Below are positions 1 to 7,668 of a stretch of 17,654 bases of DNA, in pieces. Location of the stretch: NCBI GenBank assembly GCA_030698645.1, contig JAUYMV010000570.1, positions 1-17,654 of the forward strand. Reading direction: 5' to 3'. Origin of the DNA: Mesorhizobium sp. (lineage in GTDB: Bacteria; Pseudomonadota; Alphaproteobacteria; Rhizobiales; Rhizobiaceae). Every line of letters starts with the position of its first letter. Position 1 is the first letter of the stretch. A program made the translations under genes and the position numbers. The notes beneath the pieces were generated by a model. That model had not been told where the DNA came from and made no database searches. It saw only the letters and a list, made by a program, of their open reading frames with translations.

Positions 1-469
1 CCGCCGCCCGGGCGTGCAGGATGCGTGGCAAGGCCTGTAGGACCGGATTGAAGGGGCGCGCGTCGAAGCCGAGGTAGCCGCATACGAACCGCGCCTGATC
101 CTGGCCCTGGCCACCCAAGCTGACGACGATGGGCAGGGAGCGATTCTTTGGACGGCGATATGCTTCCAGATCGGGCTCCGTGCGCATGCCCTGCGACGAA
201 CATAGCACATGAGCGTCGCCCATCGGCACGACGACGATGTCTCCTGCCTCGGCGCGAAGAGACGGAACCGAACCATCCAGGAACTCCACCCAACATTCGC
301 CCTCGGTGATGGCGTGGAACAGGACCAGATGCTCGGCCTCGGGCATGACTTTGCCGCGAATCGTGAACGCCTCGGGTGTCATTGCGACCCAAGGCGCCTT
401 CACCTCTACATCGAAAAAGATCGCGCCGGTCAGCCGGACCGCACGCAGGACATCCGACAATACGTCCAT
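1..469 (-). CDS. AraC-type transcriptional regulator, N-terminal cupin part (partial)
   Basis: The minus strand is open from an ATG at 469 to the left edge, giving about 156 residues that begin MDVLSDVLRAVRLTGAIFF. This N-terminus and the following PEAEHLVLFHAITEGECWVE and AGDIVVVPMGDAHVL stretches are typical of the Cupin_6 ligand-binding domain (PF12852) found in front of an AraC DNA-binding domain. The C-terminal helix-turn-helix half would lie outside the window. A GGGGAGG ribosome binding site sits just before the ATG (about 474-480). The gene is divergent from the FAD oxidase at 639, with a 169-bp shared intergenic region, so it probably regulates that oxidase. Family call is firm; the ligand is unknown. 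Confidence 0.8.
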   Translation of the reverse strand, partial: MDVLSDVLRAVRLTGAIFFDVEVKAPWVAMTPEAFTIRGKVMPEAEHLVLFHAITEGECWVEFLDGSVPSLRAEAGDIVVVPMGDAHVLCSSQGMRTEPDLEAYRRPKNRSLPIVVSLGGQGQDQARFVCGYLGFDARPFNPVLQALPRILHARAA

Positions 470-638
470 CTTCGCCTCCCCCTGCATCAGGCAACGCTCT
501 TGGGCGAATACGCAAGGGCCTGGACGAGCTGACATCAAAAGGCGACGATCGATCATCCCACCCTTGGGCTGCCTCTCATATCATCTTTCGGCATTTCGCA
601 CCCGGAACACGGTCAGATCCGGCGGAAAGGAGAGTGCC

Positions 639-2024
639 ATGAATGATCTCGGGAAGATCACCGATCTAAAGGCCCGCCTGCGCGGCGCGGTTATCGGCAG
701 GAACGATACGGATTTCGACGAAGCCCGCGCCCTTTACAATGGCATGATCGACAAGCGACCGCTGGCCATAGCCCGTTGCTCCGACGTGGCGGATGTCATT
801 GCGGCCGTGCAACACGCGCGCGATAGCGGGCTTTCGGTCGCGATCCGCGGCGGCGGCCACAATGGGCCTGGCCTTGGCAGCGTGAACGATGGCCTTGTAC
901 TCGATCTCTCCGTCATGAGGGGCGTCCGCGTCGATCCGGTGGCGAGAACGGCGCGCGTCGGCGCCGGCTGCACCCAAGGCGACGTCGACCACGCTACGCA
1001 CGCGTTCGGGCTCGCGGTGCCTGCCGGAATCATTTCCACGACAGGCGTCGCGGGGCTGACGCTCAGCGGAGGACACGGCTACCTGTCGAGGAAATACGGT
1101 CTGACGATCGACAACCTGATTGAAGCCGACGTCGTGCTCGCCGACGGCAGCTTCGTCACCGCCAGCAAGGAAGCGAATGCCGACCTTCTGTGGGCGCTCC
1201 GCGGCGGCGGCGGCAATTTCGGGGTGGTCACGAGCTTCCTATTCCAACTCCATCCCGTCAGCACGGTCTTTGCTGGACCGATCGCCTGGGACCAGAAACA
1301 CGCCCGCGCCATCATGCAGCGCTACCGCGAGTTCCTCCCGCAGGCGTCCGAGGAACTGGGGGCATTTCTCGGGCTGAAGACCGTCCTTTCCAGCCCGCCT
1401 TTCCCCGAGGAGCACTGGGGTAAACGCATCTGCCTGCTGATGGCATGCTTTAACGGCACCGAGGAAGCGGGGAGCGCGGTCCTGAAGCCGCTCCTCGACC
1501 AGCTTCCCAAGCCCTGGTTCAACTGGATGGGAAACATGCCATATCCGGCCGTGCAGAGCATGTTCGACGGCCTCTATCCGAAAGGCATGCAGTGGTATTG
1601 GCGCGGCGACTTCGTCAATTCCTTGCCGGACGCGGCCATCGATGCCCATCTCGCACAGGCGGCAAGAGCTCCCAGCGAGTTGTCGCTAATGCACCTCTAT
1701 CCGATCGACGGTGCGGTGCATCGCGTGGGCAGCGGAGATACGGCGTGGAACTGCCGTGACGCGACCTGGTCAATGGTCATCGCCGGTATCGATCCGAGCG
1801 CGCTGAATGCAGGGGCCGTGACCAAGTGGACGAAAGACTATTGGAATGCCGTCCACCCCTTCGACCTTCAGGGTGCCTATCCGAACTTCATGATGGACGA
1901 TGAAGGTGACGTGCGTCTGAGGGCGACCTACGGCGACAACTATGCACGACTGACTGTGATAAAGCGCAAGTACGATCCGTCCAACTTCTTCCGGGTAAAC
2001 CAGAATATCCGGCCACAGGGCTAG
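639..2024 (+). CDS. FAD-binding oxidoreductase, PCMH/BBE family
   Basis: A 461-aa protein. The N-terminal half is a PCMH-type FAD-binding domain (about residues 37-205) and the C-terminus carries a BBE (berberine bridge enzyme-like) segment ending YDPSNFFRVNQNI. RGGGHN places His74 where the family attaches FAD through an 8-alpha histidyl bond. The second anchor, a Cys in the CPTVG-like loop of bicovalent members, is replaced here (AGIISTTGVAGLTLSGG), so the flavin is probably bound by one covalent link. Such enzymes oxidise alcohols, sugars or secondary metabolites with O2; the substrate cannot be read from the sequence. The reading frame stays open to 237, but ATG 639 has a GGAAAGGAG site and starts the conserved protein. 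It is divergent from the AraC-type regulator and looks like accessory cargo. Confidence 0.88.
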   Translation: MNDLGKITDLKARLRGAVIGRNDTDFDEARALYNGMIDKRPLAIARCSDVADVIAAVQHARDSGLSVAIRGGGHNGPGLGSVNDGLVLDLSVMRGVRVDPVARTARVGAGCTQGDVDHATHAFGLAVPAGIISTTGVAGLTLSGGHGYLSRKYGLTIDNLIEADVVLADGSFVTASKEANADLLWALRGGGGNFGVVTSFLFQLHPVSTVFAGPIAWDQKHARAIMQRYREFLPQASEELGAFLGLKTVLSSPPFPEEHWGKRICLLMACFNGTEEAGSAVLKPLLDQLPKPWFNWMGNMPYPAVQSMFDGLYPKGMQWYWRGDFVNSLPDAAIDAHLAQAARAPSELSLMHLYPIDGAVHRVGSGDTAWNCRDATWSMVIAGIDPSALNAGAVTKWTKDYWNAVHPFDLQGAYPNFMMDDEGDVRLRATYGDNYARLTVIKRKYDPSNFFRVNQNIRPQG

Positions 2025-2270
2025 GTTCCTATCAAGGCCAGGCGCGGCGCCGCAATTCTCCGGCTCCGGCCATCTCGCAGACGATCTCGGGATGGCGCCG
2101 AGACAGGCTTCTTACGTCGGCTTTCGGTCGAAAGCAAAGTCTGCGTGAGTGTCCCACAAGGAGGCGCTTGGCTGCCGTAATTTTCTGACAATAGACACGG
2201 CCGCTTTCCACGCCGTTCGAGACGTCGCTGTCCGCTTAGCAGACCGTCAACCTCCGGGAAGTCGACAGAG
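2025..2270. other. Intergenic spacer without a recognisable gene
   Basis: These 246 bp lie between the FAD oxidase and the recombinase fragment. No protein of recognisable family is encoded on either strand. A small perfect inverted repeat (GCTTTCG, 2-nt loop, CGAAAGC) sits at 2120-2135, with no T run behind it, so it is not an obvious terminator. The recombinase frame is open back to 2181 (stop TAA at 2178-2180), but that upstream part does not resemble recombinase sequence. Confidence 0.5.
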
Positions 2271-2951
2271 ATGCCGGCGCGGCTGAAATGGGGGCGCATA
2301 GCTGTCACTGAAGACAGCTATGCGATGGACCAAAATCTGAGCGATACGAGCGGCTGCTTCGCGCCATCTGCTGACATCAAACAGTGCCTCGCCAGGGCAA
2401 CAGCTCTGAGCAACAGGTTCGCCACCGGCACCCCAGCCGATCAGCGCACCATCCGTCAAAGACTGCTGAACACGATCACCCTTGGATCAGATGCCATCGC
2501 CTTTACGATCAAGGCATCAGAGCTTGTGACGATGCTGGCTGGGCGGCCAACCGCTTTCGCATCGGACAGCGATGACGAACAGAACTTCGATCCGCATAGG
2601 ATCATCAAACTCCCAGTCACCATCAAGCGGCGCGGAAACGAGATGCGCCTGGCGATTCACGGCGAGGGTCAGCATAGCGCGCCTGATCCACAACTGGTCA
2701 GTCTGCTCGCTCGCGCCCACCTCCATCTGCAGCATCTGACGCGAGCACCGGGTATCCGCGTCAGCGAGGTTGCCAGAGACTTCGGCGTCCATCGGGTCGA
2801 TGTCGGGCGTATCCTTCCGCTGGCGTTCCTGGCGCCGAAAGTCGTCGAGCAGATTCTGACCGGCAATCAGCCTGACGAGATGTCGGCAAGGAACCTGGCC
2901 AGGGCTGATCTTCCGCTGCTCTGGAGCGAGCAGGCTTCAGCATTGAGCTGA
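2271..2951 (+). pseudogene. Large serine recombinase, C-terminal fragment
   Basis: The 226-aa reading frame matches only the distal part of large serine (resolvase-type) recombinases of rhizobia: a KLPVTIKRRGNEMRL strand, then PDPQLVSLLARAHLHLQHL, a helix-turn-helix-like IRVSEVARDFGVHRVDVGRI, and the closing LPLAFLAPKVVEQILTGNQP ... LPLLWSEQASAL block. The N-terminal catalytic resolvase domain with its serine, the recombinase domain and the zinc ribbon are all missing, and the frame upstream is closed at 2178. It is therefore most likely a remnant of an integrative element. An in-frame ATG at 2325, directly after a perfect 12-bp inverted repeat, is a second possible start. A reused DNA-binding fragment cannot be excluded, but the truncation is clear. 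Confidence 0.72.
2295..2324. repeat. Perfect 12-bp inverted repeat with 6-nt loop
   Basis: Arms CGCATAGCTGTC (2295-2306) and GACAGCTATGCG (2313-2324) are exact reverse complements separated by ACTGAA. The repeat ends one base before an in-frame ATG at 2325 and lies at about the point where recognisable recombinase sequence begins. There is no T run, so it is not an intrinsic terminator. It may be a scar of rearrangement, a recombination core, or an operator. Confidence 0.85.
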
Positions 2952-3242
2952 CTCGTCGCAAGGCTTACCGACGGAAGGCAATCTGACGGTCTCTGCATCG
3001 TTGCCAGATCAACGCGTGATGCTCGACAGCATCCCCGCGCATCCAAGCGATGCAGTGCCATCAAATGCGGAAACTTGTGGTCTGGGGAATGTCGCTCGAG
3101 AGACGGCAAGACGGAACAGGTCGATTATCACCCGGAGAGACGCGTTGTGCGAGGCGTGCACGCCGCAGTCGGGCCGCTAAGCCACGGAATAGACGGAGCT
3201 TTTCCGAACGCGCCATGTGGTCGAGTGTTCGGCAAAATCCGC
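2952..3242. other. Non-coding spacer in accessory segment
   Basis: No credible gene is present. The longest plus-strand frame here (from 3050) yields an arginine-rich product without family features. Its later part (VELRGIEIG) is the antisense of a tRNA 3' end. The stretch separates the recombinase fragment from the orphan tRNA 3' end and is probably decayed mobile-element DNA. Confidence 0.5.
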
Positions 3243-3265
3243 TGGTGGAGCTGAGAGGGATCGAA
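3243..3265 (-). repeat. Orphan tRNA 3'-end fragment, candidate attachment-site remnant
   Basis: Read on the minus strand, these 23 bases give a T-loop TTCGATC, the 3' T-stem strand CCTCT, a 3' acceptor strand CAGCTCC, discriminator A and an encoded CCA. This is what the end of a tRNA-Ala (or of tmRNA) with a GGRGCTG acceptor looks like. The matching 5' T-stem strand (AGAGG) is absent: the preceding bases are CCCGAT, and no D-arm or anticodon arm follows upstream. So only the 3' end is present, as left when an element integrates into a tRNA 3' end. The tRNA identity is inferred from memory of alphaproteobacterial tRNAs. Confidence 0.55.
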
Positions 3266-3381
3266 ATCGGGACGTCATCACGTAAACCAACGTCCAAGTC
3301 AGCATCGTTGGTGGGTAGAATGATATGCGACAAAGAGACTTGCGAGTAAGCTACTGATTTATTGGTCAAAAATAGGGACTT

Positions 3382-3471
3382 TGGCGGAGAGGGGGGGATT
3401 CGAACCCCCGATGGGCTTCCACCCATGCCGCATTTCGAGTGCGGTGCATTCGACCACTCTGCCACCTCTCC
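3382..3471 (-). tRNA. tRNA-Ser (anticodon CGA)
   Basis: The minus strand folds as a class II tRNA of 90 nt including encoded CCA. Acceptor strands GGAGAGG and CCTCTCC pair fully, with discriminator G. The anticodon stem CCGCA/TGCGG encloses loop CTCGAAA, so the anticodon is CGA, which reads UCG serine codons. A long variable arm (about GGCATGGGTGGAAGCCCATC) and a GGGGG/CCCCC T-stem around TTCGAAT complete it. The 3' end points left toward the accessory segment, the usual geometry for a tRNA-associated island. A T run (minus ATTTTTG, about 3368-3373) lies downstream. Confidence 0.97.
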
Positions 3472-3503
3472 TGAAGGTGTGGTCCGCCGTCAGGCGCGGC
3501 GCA

Positions 3504-3532
3504 CACATAACGAAGGCGAGCGGGCGAAACAA
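3504..3532 (-). promoter_or_regulatory. Candidate promoter of tRNA-Ser
   Basis: On the minus strand TTGTTT (3527-3532) and TATGTG (3504-3509) are 17 bp apart, placing transcription start about 25-30 nt before the tRNA 5' end at 3471. The spacing is right, but the -10 matches the consensus only in its first three bases. Confidence 0.38.
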
Positions 3533-3797
3533 GGGCCAATCTGGCGCAGCGCCGAGGCCGCGCACGAGGCCACGTCGCCGGTCGCATGCACAGTCGTGTG
3601 CTATGATGGGGCGGTTCGGAACGCAAGCGGTCGTGGAGGGGCGCGAATCGACCGGACGGCGTGGCCGGCGTTGGGTGGCCTGGCCAAGGCAGGGACTGAA
3701 GGACAGGACCGTGCGGCGTCAGCCGCACCGGCGGGCCGCCAGCGGTATCATCGCGCCTGCCTGCGGCCTTCGTGGCGGACTTGCAGCCGCGCTCCGC
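3533..3797. other. Non-coding spacer between tRNA-Ser and rplU promoter, with a hairpin
   Basis: No gene is supported on either strand; the frames crossing this stretch are antisense or run-through products of the tRNA. A perfect 7-bp hairpin (GTGCGGC, loop GTCA, GCCGCAC) sits at 3711-3728 without a following T run. It lies upstream of the proposed rplU promoter and so would not be in the rplU leader if that promoter is correct. Confidence 0.5.
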
Positions 3798-3826
3798 CTT
3801 GACTTCGGCAGGTTGGTCGGCTAGGG
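3798..3826 (+). promoter_or_regulatory. Candidate promoter of rplU-rpmA
   Basis: CTTGAC (3798-3803), 17 bp, CTAGGG (3821-3826): the -35 is a perfect match to the rhizobial housekeeping pattern CTTGAC-N17-CTATAT and the -10 keeps its CTA. It would give a leader of about 115 nt before rplU at 3951, long enough to hold a regulatory structure. Confidence 0.5.
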
Positions 3827-3950
3827 GACAGCGCAATTCCGGCGTGGAGTCATTCCGCGCCGGTTTTCATGAACCCCGCAGACTGACAAAAAGACGGCCG
3901 GATGGCGCATGCCGCCACCCAGAGCCGGACCGAACAGCGAAAGGCAAAAA

Positions 3951-4592
3951 ATGTTCGCAGTCATCAAAACGGGCGGCAAGCAGTATCGCGTCGCCGCTAA
4001 TGATGTGTTGAAAATCGAGAAGGTCGACGGCAGTGTCGGCGATATCGTCGAAATCGGCTTCGTGCTCGCGCACGGCGAGGGCGACGACGTGACGATCGGC
4101 GCGCCGTTCGTCGACGGCGCCGTCGTGACGGCGGAAGTCGTCGAGCAGGGCCGCGCCAAGACGGTCATCACGTTCAAGAAGCGACGCCGGCAGAATTCGC
4201 GCCGCACGCGCGGTCATCGCCAGATGCTAACCACGGTGCGCATCGACGAAATCCTGCTCGCCGGCGCCAAGCCGTCGAAGAAGGCGGCCGCGAAGGCCAG
4301 CGCCGGCACCGCGCCGGCGGCCCTCATGTCGGCCCAGGCCGTCGACGACGTGTCGCTGATCTCGGGCATCGGCCCGGTGCTCAAGGAGAAGCTGGCCGAG
4401 GCCGGCATCACCACGCTGAAGCAGATCGCGGCGCTGAAGAAGAAGGACATAGCCAAGCTCGATGAGGATCTCTCGCTGGGCGGACGTGTCGAGCGCGAAG
4501 AATGGGTCGTCCAGGCCAAGGAACTGATTGCTGGCAAGCCACCGCGCGCCAAGATCGATCAGGAAGCCGCCGCCGGTTCGGACGCAGAGTAA
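3951..4592 (+). CDS. rplU: 50S ribosomal protein L21 (bL21) with C-terminal helix-hairpin-helix extension
   Basis: The 213-aa protein begins [20 protein letters not shown] and continues through the [20 protein letters not shown] rRNA-binding stretch, which is the complete bL21 core (about residues 1-103). An Ala/Lys-rich linker ([16 protein letters not shown]) leads to a second domain at about 130-195, [22 protein letters not shown]..., a helix-hairpin-helix of the kind found in many rhizobial L21 proteins; ordinary L21 is only about 100 aa. The extension's role is not known. ATG 3951 fits the conserved N-terminus; the in-frame ATG at 3909 would add 14 unconserved residues. No strong Shine-Dalgarno is seen (AAAGGCAAAAA). 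It is followed 23 bp later by rpmA. Confidence 0.97.
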   Translation: MFAVIKTGGKQYRVAANDVLKIEKVDGSVGDIVEIGFVLAHGEGDDVTIGAPFVDGAVVTAEVVEQGRAKTVITFKKRRRQNSRRTRGHRQMLTTVRIDEILLAGAKPSKKAAAKASAGTAPAALMSAQAVDDVSLISGIGPVLKEKLAEAGITTLKQIAALKKKDIAKLDEDLSLGGRVEREEWVVQAKELIAGKPPRAKIDQEAAAGSDAE

Positions 4593-4615
4593 TCAGGGAC
4601 TGAAGGAGAACACCG

Positions 4616-4885
4616 ATGGCACATAAGAAAGCTGGCGGTTCGTCGCGCAACGGCCGTGATTCCGAGTCGAAGCGTCTCGGCGTGAAGAAGTTCGGCGGCG
4701 AAGCCGTCATTTCGGGCAACATCCTGGTTCGCCAGCGCGGCACCAAGATGCATCCCGGCACCAATGTCGGCATCGGCACGGACCACACGCTGTTCGCCAT
4801 GAAGGCGGGCGCGGTTGCGTTCCAGAAAAAAGCCAATGGCCGAACCTACGTGTCGGTAAACCCGATGCAGGACGCAGCGGAGTAG
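4616..4885 (+). CDS. rpmA: 50S ribosomal protein L27 (bL27)
   Basis: The 89-aa protein is full length and starts [20 protein letters not shown], the mature N-terminus that reaches toward the peptidyl transferase centre; there is no cleavable leader of the Firmicutes type. [28 protein letters not shown] is the family signature. A GAAGGAGAA ribosome binding site lies just before the ATG. It is cotranscribed with rplU and its operon appears to end at the hairpin at 4955-4984. Confidence 0.98.
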   Translation: MAHKKAGGSSRNGRDSESKRLGVKKFGGEAVISGNILVRQRGTKMHPGTNVGIGTDHTLFAMKAGAVAFQKKANGRTYVSVNPMQDAAE

Positions 4886-4901
4886 CCGGTTCCGCGATTT
4901 C

Positions 4902-4947
4902 GACACCGGCGACCCATCTCGGGGACCGGTGTCTGGAGCATTCCAGA
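4902..4947 (+). other. Two overlapping hairpins in the rpmA 3' region
   Basis: An 8-bp inverted repeat GACACCGG/CCGGTGTC (4902-4909 and 4926-4933) overlaps by two bases a perfect 6-bp hairpin TCTGGA-GCAT-TCCAGA (4932-4947). The two full structures cannot form at once. They lie directly upstream of the terminator hairpin. Confidence 0.6.
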
Positions 4948-4954
4948 ATGGATC

Positions 4955-4984
4955 AGGGGAGATGGGCCGCCATCTCCCCTTTTT
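4955..4984 (+). terminator. Rho-independent terminator of rplU-rpmA
   Basis: A perfect stem AGGGGAGATGG/CCATCTCCCCT with loop GCCG (4966-4969) runs into five T residues (4980-4984). It is the clearest intrinsic terminator in the window. Its position shows that the acetyltransferase must start downstream, at 5004, and not at the in-frame ATG 4929. Confidence 0.92.
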
Positions 4985-5003
4985 CTTGCCTGGAGGGACT
5001 GCC

Positions 5004-5594
5004 ATGGTTGCCGAGACGGAAGACAGCGACGACGAGAGCTTGGCGATCGACTGCCCGGTGCTGGTCACCGAGCGGCTGGTGATGCGCCCGCCCCATAGCG
5101 ACGACGTGGCGGACCTGGCGGCGCTCGCCAACAACCGGCGCGTCGCGGAAATGCTGACGCGCATGCCGCATCCCTATGGCGAAGCCGAGGCGCGCGCCTT
5201 CATCGCCATGTCGGCGAAAAAGGGCGGCGCCGGCGCGGTCTATGCGCTGACACTCGCCGATAGCGGACGCTTTGTCGGATGCGCCGGGCTCAACGCCACC
5301 GAACGGGGCCTCGAGCTCGGCTACTGGGTCGGCGAGCCGCATTGGGGGAAGGGATACGCCACCGAGGCGGCGCACGCGCTGGTCGATCTCGCCTTTCGCG
5401 CCACCGTAATCGACGAATTGCATGTCTCCTGCCGGGTGATCAATCCGGCGTCCAGGCGCGTCATCCATAAATGCGGCTTCCAGTATGTTGGCCAGGGCAT
5501 GCTGAGCTCGATCGTCGCGGGTCAGGTCCCGGTCGAGCGCTACCGCCTCGACCGCCGTACCTGGATGAGCCTGCGGACATGGAGCCGGACATGA
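5004..5594 (+). CDS. GNAT N-acetyltransferase, RimJ/RimL type
   Basis: A 196-aa protein of the Acetyltransf_3 group. VLVTERLVMRPPHSDDVADLAALANN is the usual first strand and helix; LELGYWVGEPHWGKGYATEAAHALVDLAF holds the acetyl-CoA pyrophosphate-binding loop (HWGKGYATEA), and RVINPASRRVIHKCGFQYVG is the conserved last core segment. It transfers acetyl from acetyl-CoA to an amino group; a ribosomal protein N-terminus is possible given the neighbours, but the substrate is not determined. Start chosen at ATG 5004 because GGAGG lies at 4992-4996 and the terminator precedes it. It converges on the endonuclease-family gene with a 29-bp gap. Confidence 0.9.
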   Translation: MVAETEDSDDESLAIDCPVLVTERLVMRPPHSDDVADLAALANNRRVAEMLTRMPHPYGEAEARAFIAMSAKKGGAGAVYALTLADSGRFVGCAGLNATERGLELGYWVGEPHWGKGYATEAAHALVDLAFRATVIDELHVSCRVINPASRRVIHKCGFQYVGQGMLSSIVAGQVPVERYRLDRRTWMSLRTWSRT

Positions 5595-5623
5595 CGGCTG
5601 CGATCGCCATGGCGGGCGGCCGG

Positions 5624-6493
5624 TCAGGCAAGCTCCAGCCAGACCGGGCGGTGGTCGGAGCCGACCGCCGCCTCGTCGATCCAAGAGCCGCGCACGCGGG
5701 GCGCAAGCCCGGCGTGGACGAAGCAGTAGTCGAGGCATCGGCGACGGGCCGGATCGTCGGGGCGCCGCGGATCGATCCAGGTGATGCGGCCGGACGCGGG
5801 CGAGGCGCCGAGCATGGCGGCGTCGACCGGCAGGTGCGCGCGCCGCGCAATGCCGAACTCGACGTCCGGCAGGCCGGTCATCTCGACATATTCGGGTCCG
5901 CCGGGCTGCATGTTGAAGTCGCCCATCAGCAGGAATTCCTCGGGATGCGGCGGTTCGGGGAAGCCGACTTCCGAGGTTCCGGTCAGAGCGCCGCCTTCGT
6001 TGGCGTAGGCGAGAACCTTGGCGACCAGCCAGCGGATCTGGGCGATGCGCTCGGACGGGCTCGTGTGATCGAGATGGACCGAATAGAAGCGCAGCGGACC
6101 GAACGGCGTCGTGATCATGGCTTCCAGCGCGCCGCGCTGCAGGTTGAACTTGTCGAAGGTGCGGCTCCTCGGCAGGAGGAGATTGCGCGACGCCTGAATC
6201 GGCGTCTTCGACAGCACCATGTTGCCGAATTCGAAACGACGGTCGACGGTTCGGCCCTGCTCGATCGCCGAGCCCATGTCGACCGAGAACGGGGCGCCGT
6301 AGACGGAGAAATAGTCGGGCAGCAGATCATGCAGTTCGGCCACCATGTCGTGGCCGCCGTTCTGCGGATTGTTGCGCGACACCTCCTGCAGCGCGATGAC
6401 ATCGGCGCCGCGCACCGCCTCGGCGATGCGGGCGAGATCGTAGCGGCCGTCGAGGCCGGTGCCGTACTGGATGTTGTAGGTGACGCATTTCAT
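5624..6493 (-). CDS. Endonuclease/exonuclease/phosphatase family protein
   Basis: The 289-aa product shows the family's metal and catalytic landmarks in order: MKCVTYNIQYGTG (Asn), DVIALQEV (metal-binding Glu), FYSVHLDHT, EEFLLMGDFNMQPGG (Asp and Asn), RRCLDYCFVHAGL and the closing GSDHRPVWLEL (Asp-His). It is thus a Mg-dependent phosphodiesterase or phosphatase of the DNase I/sphingomyelinase superfamily. It has no signal peptide, so it is probably cytoplasmic. The substrate is unknown. ATG 6493 begins directly at the conserved first strand; the alternative 6556 adds 21 unconserved residues and overlaps the proposed promoter. The gene is divergent from obgE. Confidence 0.9.
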   Translation of the reverse strand: MKCVTYNIQYGTGLDGRYDLARIAEAVRGADVIALQEVSRNNPQNGGHDMVAELHDLLPDYFSVYGAPFSVDMGSAIEQGRTVDRRFEFGNMVLSKTPIQASRNLLLPRSRTFDKFNLQRGALEAMITTPFGPLRFYSVHLDHTSPSERIAQIRWLVAKVLAYANEGGALTGTSEVGFPEPPHPEEFLLMGDFNMQPGGPEYVEMTGLPDVEFGIARRAHLPVDAAMLGASPASGRITWIDPRRPDDPARRRCLDYCFVHAGLAPRVRGSWIDEAAVGSDHRPVWLELA

Positions 6494-6559
6494 CGTTTCG
6501 TGCCGTCCTTCGGGAAAACACCGCTGCGAATAGGCCCTCGCGCGGGCGCTTCGCATGCG

Positions 6560-7661
<1,102 letters not shown>

Positions 7662-7668
7662 GACGGCC

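Noticed and set aside
3050..3330. Two-piece (permuted) tmRNA gene on the minus strand
   Set aside because: The CCA end would fit an acceptor piece, but the 5' T-stem strand does not pair and no ANDN-type tag sequence is present downstream.
3050..3349. 99-aa plus-strand frame beginning MQCHQMRK
   Set aside because: It has no family features and its VELRGIEIG part is the antisense of a tRNA 3' end, a known source of false proteins.
3711..3728. Hairpin GTGCGGC-GTCA-GCCGCAC as a terminator or L21-type leader
   Set aside because: It has no T run and lies upstream of the proposed rplU promoter, so neither role is supported.
3362..3836. Three overlapping frames across the tRNA-Ser region (both strands)
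   Set aside because: They read through or against the tRNA (GGEGGIRTPDG is an antisense tRNA signature) and end in sequence without any protein character.
4929..5003. Longer start for the acetyltransferase
   Set aside because: The extension would be encoded by the terminator hairpin and its T run; ATG 5004 has a GGAGG site.
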